Shown here one piece after another: positions 1-5,459 of a DNA stretch of 5,459 nt. The stretch is from contig JAFACP010000182.1 in assembly GCA_023425455.1 (NCBI GenBank), positions 1 to 5,459 of the forward strand, given 5' to 3'. The stretch's first letter is position 1. Every line of letters begins with the position of its first letter. Origin of the DNA: Pseudomonadota bacterium. GTDB lineage: Bacteria; Pseudomonadota; Gammaproteobacteria; Enterobacterales; Enterobacteriaceae. Under the pieces are notes generated by a model that made no database searches, was not told the origin of the DNA, and saw nothing but the letters and a program-made list of their open reading frames with translations. Position numbers and translations under genes: made by a program.

Positions 1-500
1 CATGGCAGGAGATTGAGCAGGTCGATCGCGTGCTGTTTATGGTGGACGGCACGACCACCGACGCCGTTGACCCGGCGGATATCTGGCCGGACTTTATTGC
101 TCGTCTGCCCTCCAGACTGCCGATAACCGTTGTGCGTAATAAAGCGGATGTCACTGACGAAGCGCCGGGCATCAGCGATGTGAATGGTCACTCACTTATT
201 CGCCTGTCGGCACGTACCGGTGAAGGCGTGGAGGCGCTGCGCAACCATCTCAAGCAGACCATGGGCTTTGATACCAGCATGGAAGGCGGCTTCCTGGCAC
301 GCCGTCGCCACCTGCAGGCGCTGGAAGAGGCCGCTCGCCATCTTGATCAGGGTAAAGCGCAGCTGATTGGCGCGTGGGCCGGTGAACTGCTGGCAGAAGA
401 GCTGCGTCTGGCACAGCAGAACCTGAGCGAAATCACCGGAGAATTTACCTCCGACGACCTGCTGGGACGGATCTTCTCAAGCTTCTGTATCGGTAAATAA
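1..500 (+). CDS. mnmE: tRNA modification GTPase MnmE (TrmE), 3' part
   Basis: This is the C-terminal 165 residues plus stop; the gene enters from the left edge, and the first complete codon (Trp) is at 3. By comparison with 454-residue E. coli MnmE the visible part starts near residue 290. With MnmG, MnmE installs the (carboxymethyl)aminomethyl group on wobble U34 of certain tRNAs, in the cytoplasm, using GTP, a methylene-tetrahydrofolate-derived carbon and FAD. Visible are the end of the G domain, with the G4 guanine-specificity motif NKAD (about 138-149) and a G5-like SARTGEG, then the return to the C-terminal helical domain, and the family's terminal Cys-Ile-Gly-Lys with its conserved cysteine. 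The ending at TAA 498-500 is intact. The N-terminal folate-binding domain and the G1-G3 motifs lie outside the window. Identification is very secure from near-identity to the E. coli protein as I remember it. Confidence 0.97.
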   Translation, partial: WQEIEQVDRVLFMVDGTTTDAVDPADIWPDFIARLPSRLPITVVRNKADVTDEAPGISDVNGHSLIRLSARTGEGVEALRNHLKQTMGFDTSMEGGFLARRRHLQALEEAARHLDQGKAQLIGAWAGELLAEELRLAQQNLSEITGEFTSDDLLGRIFSSFCIGK

Positions 501-512
501 CCCCGCTTAACG

Positions 513-543
513 AACAGTGATTTCCTGACAGGAAATCACTGTT
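513..543 (+). terminator. Perfect 14-bp inverted repeat after mnmE (terminator-like hairpin)
   Basis: Arms 513-526 and 530-543 are exact reverse complements with a 3-nt GAC loop, 12 bp after the mnmE stop. The position suggests an end-of-transcript hairpin. However, no run of T follows on either strand, and the stem is AT-rich (5 of 14 pairs GC), so intrinsic termination is not certain. It could instead protect the mnmE mRNA 3' end, or act as a symmetrical protein-binding site upstream of mdtL. Confidence 0.5.
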
Positions 544-573
544 GTCCAAATGGCAACTCGTCTGTTTCCCGTT

Positions 574-609
574 CTCCCCCTATTCTGCATGCCTGCATCT
601 ATGGGGGAG
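574..609 (+). promoter_or_regulatory. Inverted repeat sequestering the mdtL ribosome-binding site
   Basis: CTCCCCC (574-580) is the exact reverse complement of GGGGGAG (603-609), the only Shine-Dalgarno-like purine run before the mdtL ATG at 612. It leaves just 2 nt to the start codon, an unusually tight spacing. The 22-nt loop contains a further small stem, TGCA 586-589 with TGCA 594-597. In mRNA the 7-bp, mostly G-C stem would hide the ribosome-binding site. The pairing is seen directly; a regulatory role is inference. Confidence 0.4.
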
Positions 610-611
610 TT

Positions 612-1787
612 ATGGCTCGTTTTCTGTTTTGTAGTTTTGCGCTGGTTCTGCTTTATCCGTCGGGCATTGATATGTATCTGGTGGGATTGCCGCACATCGC
701 CCGCGATCTGGGTGCCAGTGAAGCACAGTTGCATATCGCCTTTTCGGCCTACCTTGCGGGGATGGCGTCGTCGATGGTATTTGCCGGGAAAATCGCGGAC
801 AGAGCCGGTCGTCAGCCTGTCGCCATAACCGGTGCCATGATCTTTGCGCTGGCTTCCGTGCTCTGCTCGCAGGCCCAGGAGAGCGCCCTGTTCCTGGCAG
901 GCCGTTTTATCCAGGGCATTGGCGCCGGTGGCTGCTATGTGGTCGCCTTCGCGATTTTGCGCGACACCCTAAGCGCCCAGCGCCGCGCCAAAGTGCTCTC
1001 CATGCTCAATGGCATTACCTGTATCATCCCGGTGCTGGCACCGGTCATCGGCTATCTGATCATGCTGAAATTCCCCTGGCAGAGCCTCTTCTGGACAATG
1101 GCAGCCATGGGCGCACTGGTTTTCGTGCTGTTGATCGCAGTGCTGAAAGAGACCCATCCGGGTTCGCAGAAAAGCGGGCATACCGCCACGATCCACCCGA
1201 CCGAAAAACTGCTCAATCGCTTTTTCCTCAGCCGACTGGCCGTCACCACGTTAAGCGTGGCGGTGATCCTCACCTATGTAAACGTTTCCCCGGTTCTGCT
1301 GATGGAGACCATGGGTTTCGATCGCGGGGAGTACTCCACGGTAATGGCCTCTACGGCGCTGGTCAGTATGGCGGTGTCCTTTTCTACGCCGTTTGCCCTG
1401 AACCTCTTTAGCCAGCGCACGCTGATGCTGACGTCTCAGGCTCTGTTCCTGGCCGCAGGCGCGATTCTGGCAACCCTCGGCTCACACGCAATGATGCTGG
1501 CCGGTATCGCCCTGATCTGCGCGGGTTTCTCCGTCGGATTCGGTGTCGCAATGAGCCAGGCACTGGGTCCGTTCTCGCTACGCGCGGGCGTGGCAAGCTC
1601 GGCGCTGGGTATCGCTCAGGTTTGCGGGTCATCGCTGTGGATTTGGCTGGCGGCCGTTCTCGGCCTAAACGCGCTGAATATGCTGATCGGGATACTGATT
1701 GGCTGTAGCATACTTTGCATCACCTTACTTATGCTCATTCAGCCTGCAGCGCATTATGAAGAAGCCCATCAGCAATCTCGATCTTAA
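612..1787 (+). CDS. mdtL: Multidrug efflux MFS transporter MdtL (DHA1 family)
   Basis: A 391-residue inner-membrane antiporter of the major facilitator superfamily, Bcr/CflA-like DHA1 branch, the same length as E. coli MdtL. Overproduction of the E. coli protein gives modest drug resistance (chloramphenicol is the one usually cited); the natural substrate is unclear. The protein is hydrophobic throughout, consistent with 12 membrane helices, with a charged cytoplasmic loop around residues 180-205 separating the two halves. MFS motif A is at residues 59-67 (GKIADRAGR), a motif B-like segment surrounds Arg98, and a motif C-like glycine/proline helix (about 134-148) is typical of drug:H+ antiporters. 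ATG 612 is chosen because the sequence starts like the family (M-x-RFL) and follows a purine run at 603-609. I see no convincing sigma-70 promoter in 544-611. The 3' end overlaps yidZ by 32 bp, suggesting cotranscription. Confidence 0.95.
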   Translation: MARFLFCSFALVLLYPSGIDMYLVGLPHIARDLGASEAQLHIAFSAYLAGMASSMVFAGKIADRAGRQPVAITGAMIFALASVLCSQAQESALFLAGRFIQGIGAGGCYVVAFAILRDTLSAQRRAKVLSMLNGITCIIPVLAPVIGYLIMLKFPWQSLFWTMAAMGALVFVLLIAVLKETHPGSQKSGHTATIHPTEKLLNRFFLSRLAVTTLSVAVILTYVNVSPVLLMETMGFDRGEYSTVMASTALVSMAVSFSTPFALNLFSQRTLMLTSQALFLAAGAILATLGSHAMMLAGIALICAGFSVGFGVAMSQALGPFSLRAGVASSALGIAQVCGSSLWIWLAAVLGLNALNMLIGILIGCSILCITLLMLIQPAAHYEEAHQQSRS

Positions 1788-1819
1788 CTTATTGTTGTGC
1801 CTGCAGCTTTTGCTGCAGG
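1743..1819 (+). repeat. Three CCTGCAGC-type octamers around the yidZ start
   Basis: CCTGCAGC occurs at 1743-1750, ending 5 nt before the yidZ ATG, and again at 1800-1807. Its exact reverse complement GCTGCAGG is at 1812-1819. The last copy can pair locally with the second (8-bp stem, TTTT loop) or at long range with the first, enclosing the yidZ start. The whole set is coding (end of mdtL, start of yidZ). CTGCAG also encodes Leu-Gln and recurs elsewhere in the window, so chance is a real alternative. Confidence 0.4.
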
Positions 1820-2718
1820 AGCGTAGCGTAACCAAAGCCGCGAAACGGATGAACGTCACGCCGTCCGCGGTGAGTAAATCGCTGGCGAAGCTGCGTGACT
1901 GGTTTAACGATCCGCTGTTTGTCAAAACCCCGCTCGGCCTGCTGCCAACGCCATTAACGGTGAGCCTGGAGCAGGATCTGGCCGACTGGATGCAAATGAG
2001 CAATCAGATCCTCGACACATTCCACCATGACTCCCCCGGCGGCCTGACGTTTGAACTGGCGGCGGAGACGCCGCTGATGCTGATCCGCTTTAACGCGCTG
2101 CTGGAGCAGGTCAATCAGCGCTATCCGCAGGCCAAAGTGAAAATGCGCCACTGGGATTATGATTCGCTGGATGCCATTACCCGCGGCGAAGTCGATCTCG
2201 GTTTTACCGGGCGCGAAACGCACCCGCGCTCACGTGAGTTGCTGAAGCTGATGCCGTGGTTTATCGACTATGAAGTGCTGTTCAGCGACCGTCCCTGCGT
2301 CTATCTGCGTGAGGATCACCCGGCGCTGCAGGAGAAGTGGGATCTGGAGACGTTTCTGCGCTATCCGCATATCAGCATCTTCTGGGAGCGGACCGATACC
2401 TGGGCACTGGATGAAGTGCTCAAAGAGATGGGACGCGAGCGCAGCATCGCCATGAGCCTGCCCGGTTTTGAGCAGTCGATGTTTATGGCGGCGCAGCCCG
2501 GCCATAACTACATTGCGACCGCGCCGTATTACTGCCATCACTACAATCAGCTCCACCAGCGGAAGCTGGTAACCCTGCCCATTCCGGTGGATGATGCGCT
2601 GGCGGAAAAACTGACCGTTCCGTTTACCCTCATCTGGCATAAACGAAACAGCCATAATCCGAAAATTATCTGGCTACGGGAGACCATCAAAGCGCTCTAT
2701 GGCGCTCCACTGCGTTAG
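1756..2718 (+). CDS. yidZ: LysR-type transcriptional regulator YidZ
   Basis: A 320-residue LysR-family DNA-binding regulator, one residue longer than E. coli YidZ, which has been linked genetically to nitric oxide protection under anaerobic conditions; its target genes are poorly known. The N-terminal winged helix-turn-helix spans about residues 8-65, with the HTH core [20 protein letters not shown] at 24-43. A type-2 periplasmic-binding-like effector domain occupies about 95-310 and would bind an unidentified small molecule. ATG 1756 is preferred because the protein then begins MKKPIS-x-LDLNLL like the E. coli protein; a TTG at 1699 would add 19 non-conserved residues. There is no good Shine-Dalgarno sequence before 1756, and the start lies 32 bp inside mdtL in another frame, so translation probably depends on ribosomes finishing mdtL. 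This is unusual for LysR genes, which are more often divergent from their target. Confidence 0.95.
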   Translation: MKKPISNLDLNLLLCLQLLLQERSVTKAAKRMNVTPSAVSKSLAKLRDWFNDPLFVKTPLGLLPTPLTVSLEQDLADWMQMSNQILDTFHHDSPGGLTFELAAETPLMLIRFNALLEQVNQRYPQAKVKMRHWDYDSLDAITRGEVDLGFTGRETHPRSRELLKLMPWFIDYEVLFSDRPCVYLREDHPALQEKWDLETFLRYPHISIFWERTDTWALDEVLKEMGRERSIAMSLPGFEQSMFMAAQPGHNYIATAPYYCHHYNQLHQRKLVTLPIPVDDALAEKLTVPFTLIWHKRNSHNPKIIWLRETIKALYGAPLR

Positions 2719-2779
2719 CGATCTGATTTATGCCTAAGAAAATGTAAAGTTCGGGCGCCTGGTCTTCTCTTCCTGCCAT

Positions 2780-2798
2780 TTACTGATTAAAACAGTGA
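2780..2798. promoter_or_regulatory. Imperfect dyad upstream of yieE (possible operator)
   Basis: Centred on 2789, ACTG (2782-2785) mirrors CAGT (2793-2796), with further matching pairs at 2780/2798 and 2787-2788/2790-2791, so 7 of 9 positions are symmetrical. It overlaps the candidate -35 box of yieE and lies 62-81 bp after yidZ, so it could be a regulator site. It does not show the classic LysR T-N11-A core, so assignment to YidZ is not supported by sequence. Confidence 0.25.
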
Positions 2799-2815
2799 GC
2801 AAGTTAAGCGATAAT
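2787..2815 (+). promoter_or_regulatory. Candidate sigma-70 promoter for yieE-chrR
   Basis: TTAAAA (2787-2792, 4 of 6 consensus matches) and GATAAT (2810-2815, 5 of 6) are separated by 17 bp, placing a start near 2822 and a leader of about 40 nt before the yieE ATG. The -35 box is weak. This is the best promoter-like pair in the 142-bp gap between yidZ and yieE; I see no clear intrinsic terminator for yidZ in the same gap, so read-through from upstream is possible. Confidence 0.35.
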
Positions 2816-2848
2816 GATGTAACCGTTTAACCGACTACGACCATTATC
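2810..2848 (+). repeat. 7-bp inverted repeat next to the yieE ribosome-binding site
   Basis: GATAATG (2810-2816) and CATTATC (2842-2848) are exact reverse complements 25 nt apart; the right arm abuts the AGGGAG ribosome-binding site (2849-2854). In a read-through transcript from yidZ they could form a stem beside the ribosome-binding site. In a transcript starting near 2822 the left arm would be missing. It might also be a pair of half-sites for a DNA-binding protein. The AT-rich arms make chance plausible. Confidence 0.25.
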
Positions 2849-2860
2849 AGGGAGCGAAAA

Positions 2861-3607
2861 ATGGCTACGCACTTTGCAAGAGGGATACTCACTGAAGGAC
2901 GTCTCGTATCGGCCAGACTATCTTCAGCCTGTCACAATGAAGCGCTAACACTTCCCGACCATCGCAGGACGCGATTTTTGGCCTCAAGAGCGCTGCTCGC
3001 TGAATTGATGTTTATGCTTTACGGCACCAGTGAACTGCCCGCCATGCTCACCCAGCCTGAGGGGCGTCCGGTCTTTGCCGACCCGGCGCTTCCCCGGTTC
3101 TCCATCGCCTATACCGGCAATATTATCGGCGTTGCCCTGACGACCGAAGGCGATTGCGGCCTGGATATGGAGCTCCAGCGCGCCACTCGCAGCTTCCATG
3201 GCGCTAACGCCCACGACGATTACCCGCTCTCCAGCAATGAAAAGCTGTGGGTCAAAAATCAGAACGACCCATTTGAGGCCAGGGCGCAGCTGATCACGCT
3301 ACGTCAGAGCATCCGTAAGCTCTGCGGCTGCGCCTCAGACAGCGCCAGCCTGCTGCAGCTTCTTCCCGGCTCCGGGCGCTTACGCGCGGCCAGAGCGACG
3401 CTGGTCGAGGCCCTGAGCGATGCAGAAGATGTGCTGATCTGGTCGATTGCTGTCGCGCCGGCGATTGAGCGATTGAAAATATGGGAGTTTGACAGCCTGC
3501 GCGGCTGGCGTAGTCTTCCTGATGTCCCTGAGCGCGCCAACGAACCCGCAGCACGCCTGATGAGATTAACCAGTTTACCCGCAGAAAAAGCCTTCACACC
3601 TGGCTGA
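2861..3607 (+). CDS. yieE: 4'-phosphopantetheinyl transferase superfamily protein YieE
   Basis: A 248-residue cytoplasmic protein, closely similar over its length to E. coli YieE (249 residues), a predicted and uncharacterised Sfp/EntD-type 4'-phosphopantetheinyl transferase. Such enzymes move phosphopantetheine from CoA to a serine of carrier proteins. The fold's landmarks are visible: a GRPVF segment (68-72), a strand ending SIAYTG (81-86), the metal-site motif GLDME with Asp102 and Glu104, an LSSNE segment (123-127), and a helix ITLRQSIRK (145-153). Two motifs are off-consensus: the usual Ser-His of the second is Ala-Tyr (Tyr84), and the usual Trp-x-x-Lys-Glu of the last is Ile-x-x-Arg-Gln (Arg148, Gln149), although Lys153 remains. 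Activity is therefore uncertain. ATG 2861 follows AGGGAG (2849-2854) with 6-nt spacing. chrR follows after 36 bp, probably in the same transcript. No carrier protein or polyketide/peptide synthetase gene is nearby to name a substrate. Confidence 0.9.
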   Translation: MATHFARGILTEGRLVSARLSSACHNEALTLPDHRRTRFLASRALLAELMFMLYGTSELPAMLTQPEGRPVFADPALPRFSIAYTGNIIGVALTTEGDCGLDMELQRATRSFHGANAHDDYPLSSNEKLWVKNQNDPFEARAQLITLRQSIRKLCGCASDSASLLQLLPGSGRLRAARATLVEALSDAEDVLIWSIAVAPAIERLKIWEFDSLRGWRSLPDVPERANEPAARLMRLTSLPAEKAFTPG

Positions 3608-3643
3608 TCCGTACAGGGTCATCATCATAAAACAGGAGTCATT

Positions 3644-4210
3644 ATGTCTGATACGTTGAAAGTTGTTACGTTACTGGGAAGCCTGCGCAAAGGTTCGTTT
3701 AACGCGATGGTCGCCCGCACGCTGCCGCAGCTGGCTCCGGCCGAAATGACGGTTTCCGCCCTGCCTTCCATCGGCGATATTCCTCTGTATGATGCCGACG
3801 TTCAGCAGGAAGAGGGGTTCCCGCAGAGCGTGGAAGCCCTGGCGGAGCAGATCCGTCAGGCAGATGGCGTGGTCATTGTCACGCCTGAATACAACTATTC
3901 GGTGCCGGGTGGGCTGAAAAACGCCATTGACTGGTTATCCCGTTTACCGGAGCAGCCGCTTTCAGGTAAACCGGTACTGATTCAGACCAGCTCGATGGGG
4001 GCAATTGGTGGCGCACGTTGCCAGTATCATCTGCGCCAGATCCTGGTCTTCCTCGATGCCATGGTGATGAACAAGCCGGAATTTATGGGCGGCGTGATTC
4101 AGAACAAAGTGGATCCGCAGAGCGGTGAAGTGGTTGATCAAAGCACGCGTGACCACCTTTCCGGTCAGTTGACCGCATTTGGCGACTATATCCGCCGCGT
4201 CAAAGCCTGA
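3644..4210 (+). CDS. chrR: FMN-dependent NAD(P)H quinone/chromate reductase ChrR (YieF)
   Basis: A 188-residue flavodoxin-fold reductase, the same length as and nearly identical to E. coli ChrR/YieF. It uses NAD(P)H and bound FMN to reduce quinones by two electrons, avoiding semiquinone and reactive oxygen formation, and also reduces chromate and other metals in vitro. It is a soluble cytoplasmic oligomer; chromate reduction is probably a side activity. The FMN phosphate-binding loop GSLRKGSFN is at residues 12-20 and the isoalloxazine-contacting PEYNYS at 81-86, followed by the SVPGGLKNAIDW segment (86-97) conserved in the NADPH-dependent FMN reductase family. ATG 3644 is preceded by AGGAG (3634-3638) at 5-nt spacing, a strong ribosome-binding site. 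The 36-bp gap after yieE has no obvious terminator or promoter, so the two are likely cotranscribed. The gene ends just before a strong hairpin and converges on adeP. Confidence 0.97.
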   Translation: MSDTLKVVTLLGSLRKGSFNAMVARTLPQLAPAEMTVSALPSIGDIPLYDADVQQEEGFPQSVEALAEQIRQADGVVIVTPEYNYSVPGGLKNAIDWLSRLPEQPLSGKPVLIQTSSMGAIGGARCQYHLRQILVFLDAMVMNKPEFMGGVIQNKVDPQSGEVVDQSTRDHLSGQLTAFGDYIRRVKA

Positions 4211-4215
4211 GATCA

Positions 4216-4242
4216 ACAAGCCCGGCATTACGCCGGGCTTGT
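4216..4242. terminator. Hairpin between convergent chrR and adeP (likely bidirectional terminator)
   Basis: An exact 11-bp inverted repeat, ACAAGCCCGGC (4216-4226) and its complement (4232-4242), surrounds a 5-nt ATTAC loop, starting 6 bp after the chrR stop. The core is very GC-rich and flanked by CAAG/CTTG, giving a short T-containing tail on both strands (CTTGT on +, CTTGTTGATC on -) but no true U-tract. Its place between two converging genes and its symmetry fit termination of both transcripts. Confidence 0.65.
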
Positions 4243-4284
4243 CGCGAAAGGCTATGTGAGGCGCCGTCTGACGCTTCCTATGCC

Positions 4285-5459
4285 TTAGTGCGCATCAATA
4301 AACACAATCTTCAGCACAAACAGCAGCGCCACAATAATGACGCACGGGCTGAGGTCGCGGATGCGGCCGGTGCCAATCTTCATCACACAGTAGGAGATAA
4401 AGCCCAGCGCGATACCTTCGGTGATGGAGAAGCTGAATGGCATCATCACGGCGGTGATAAACGCCGGCACTGCCTCGGTTAAATCCTCCCACTTGACCCG
4501 GGCCAGGCTTGAGGTCATCAGGACGCCCACGTAGATCAGCGCACCTGCCGCCGCGTACGGCGGAACCATCCCCGCCAGAGGCGAAAGGAAAATCACCAGC
4601 AGGAACAGGATCCCGACAACCACGGCCGTCAGGCCAGTACGGCCACCCACAGAGACGCCGGAAGAGGATTCAATATACGCCGTGACCGAAGAGGTACCGA
4701 TAAAGGAGCCGGTCACGGAGGAGATACTGTCAACAAACAGCGCCTGCTTCATGCGCGGGAATTTACCGTTCTCGTCGGCGAGACCCGCTTTGTCGGTCAC
4801 GCCGATCAGGGTACCGGAGGAGTCAAACAGGTTGACCAGCATGAAGGAGAAAATCACCCCCGCGAGGCCAAGATTCAGCGAGCCTGCCAGATCAACGTGA
4901 CCCACGACGGTTGAGACGCTCGGCGGCGCAGAGACAATACCGGTGTAGTGAACATCGCCCAGCATCCAGCCCAGCAGGGTGGTGATGACGATAGAAACCA
5001 GCACGGCAGCGTGAATGTTGCGGGAAGCCAGGATAGCGATGATAAAGAAGCCGAGTACGCCCAGCAGCACGCTGTGCGAGGTGAGGTTACCGATGCTGAC
5101 CAGCGTATCCGGGTTAGCAACGATCACGCCCGCATTTTTCAGGCCCATCATACCGATGAACAGACCGATACCGCTGGTGATCCCCACACGCAGGCTGACG
5201 GGAATGTTGGCAATCATCCAGTAACGGACACGGAAAATGGTCAGCAGCAGCAGACCAACAGCACCCCAGAAGATGGCACCCATACCCACCTGCCACGGCA
5301 GCCCCATCGCCTGAACCACCACAAAGGCGAAGAAAGCGTTCAGCCCCATTGCCGGCGCCAGAGCGACAGGCAGATTAGCGAATACCCCCATCAGAATGCT
5401 GCCAAGGGCAGCAATCAGGCAGGTCGTTACAAAGACGGCGCTGGTGTCCATGCCAGCAA
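4285..5459 (-). CDS. adeP: Adenine permease AdeP (PurP/YieG), 5' end outside the window
   Basis: The C-terminal 390 residues of an AzgA-type purine permease (NCS2 superfamily); E. coli AdeP (445 residues) is a high-affinity proton-driven adenine importer in the inner membrane. The gene runs off the right edge: the reading frame is open to 5459, and the ATG at 5451 matches about residue 58 of the E. coli protein, so it is an internal Met, not the start. Counting from that Met, conserved landmarks are APAMGLNAFFAF (32-43), FDSSGTLIGV (209-218) and GTSSVTAYIESSSGVSVGGR (252-271), regions forming the substrate site in this fold, separated by long hydrophobic helices. It ends at TAA (4285-4287), with no frameshift. 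It is convergent with chrR, and its promoter is not visible. E. coli has a paralogue, AdeQ (YicO); conserved neighbours and sequence favour AdeP. Confidence 0.96.
   Translation of the reverse strand, partial: AGMDTSAVFVTTCLIAALGSILMGVFANLPVALAPAMGLNAFFAFVVVQAMGLPWQVGMGAIFWGAVGLLLLTIFRVRYWMIANIPVSLRVGITSGIGLFIGMMGLKNAGVIVANPDTLVSIGNLTSHSVLLGVLGFFIIAILASRNIHAAVLVSIVITTLLGWMLGDVHYTGIVSAPPSVSTVVGHVDLAGSLNLGLAGVIFSFMLVNLFDSSGTLIGVTDKAGLADENGKFPRMKQALFVDSISSVTGSFIGTSSVTAYIESSSGVSVGGRTGLTAVVVGILFLLVIFLSPLAGMVPPYAAAGALIYVGVLMTSSLARVKWEDLTEAVPAFITAVMMPFSFSITEGIALGFISYCVMKIGTGRIRDLSPCVIIVALLFVLKIVFIDAH

Noticed and set aside
550..828. Plus-strand 92-codon frame beginning before mdtL
   Set aside because: It runs inside mdtL in another frame, has no ribosome-binding site and no recognisable protein features; it does not resemble the TnaC leader peptide.
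1699..1755. TTG-initiated 19-residue N-terminal extension of yidZ
   Set aside because: The extra residues do not resemble the LysR N-terminus, deepen the overlap with mdtL to 89 bp, and the E. coli-like start MKK is at 1756.
2230..2655. 141-codon antisense frame within yidZ
   Set aside because: Long antisense frames are common opposite GC-rich coding DNA. The sense strand encodes a full, conserved LysR protein, and the antisense product has no recognisable family.
2754..2759. GGCGCC palindrome after yidZ as a terminator
   Set aside because: It is a bare 6-bp palindrome with no loop and no T-run suited to termination.
3294..3597. Two antisense frames opposite the 3' half of yieE
   Set aside because: They are Arg/Ser/Ala-rich low-complexity translations typical of shadow frames, without ribosome-binding sites.
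4248..4286. Second hairpin (AAGGC...GCCTT) over the end of adeP
   Set aside because: Only the outer 5 bp pair cleanly; the inside needs several bulges and it overlaps the adeP stop codon, so it is too weak to annotate beside the strong hairpin at 4216-4242.
4285..5451. Start of adeP at the minus-strand ATG 5451
   Set aside because: The frame stays open to the window edge and this Met aligns with an internal Met near residue 58 of E. coli AdeP, so the gene is cut by the window rather than short.

Overview
The window is ordinary chromosomal DNA of an enteric gammaproteobacterium (Enterobacteriaceae). The encoded proteins resemble E. coli K-12 MnmE, MdtL, YidZ, YieE, ChrR (YieF) and AdeP (YieG/PurP) nearly residue for residue over long stretches, and they lie in the same order and orientation as in E. 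coli. Tryptophanase genes (tnaC-tnaA-tnaB), which E. coli carries between mnmE and mdtL, are absent. That fits an indole-negative relative such as the Enterobacter/Leclercia/Klebsiella/Salmonella group; the exact genus is inference from memory, not a search.

Layout, left to right: the 3' end of mnmE (tRNA U34 modification GTPase, entering from the left edge); a 111-bp gap with a perfect 14-bp inverted repeat and a second inverted repeat that pairs with the mdtL ribosome-binding site; mdtL (MFS drug efflux pump); yidZ (LysR-type regulator) overlapping the end of mdtL by 32 bp; a 142-bp gap with a possible promoter and two dyads; yieE (4'-phosphopantetheinyl transferase superfamily protein); 36 bp later chrR (FMN-dependent quinone/chromate reductase); a strong GC-rich hairpin; and, convergent on the minus strand, adeP (adenine permease), which runs off the right edge and lacks its first ~55 codons.

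The plus-strand genes probably form two transcription units, mdtL-yidZ and yieE-chrR, with adeP transcribed towards them. The functions (tRNA modification, efflux, regulation, protein modification, redox defence, purine uptake) do not add up to one pathway, and I see no mobile element, CRISPR array, RNA gene or defence system. I found no undescribed multi-gene system. The points most worth a second look are the eroded catalytic motifs of YieE, the sequestered mdtL ribosome-binding site, and a set of repeated octamers around the yidZ start that could form alternative hairpins.
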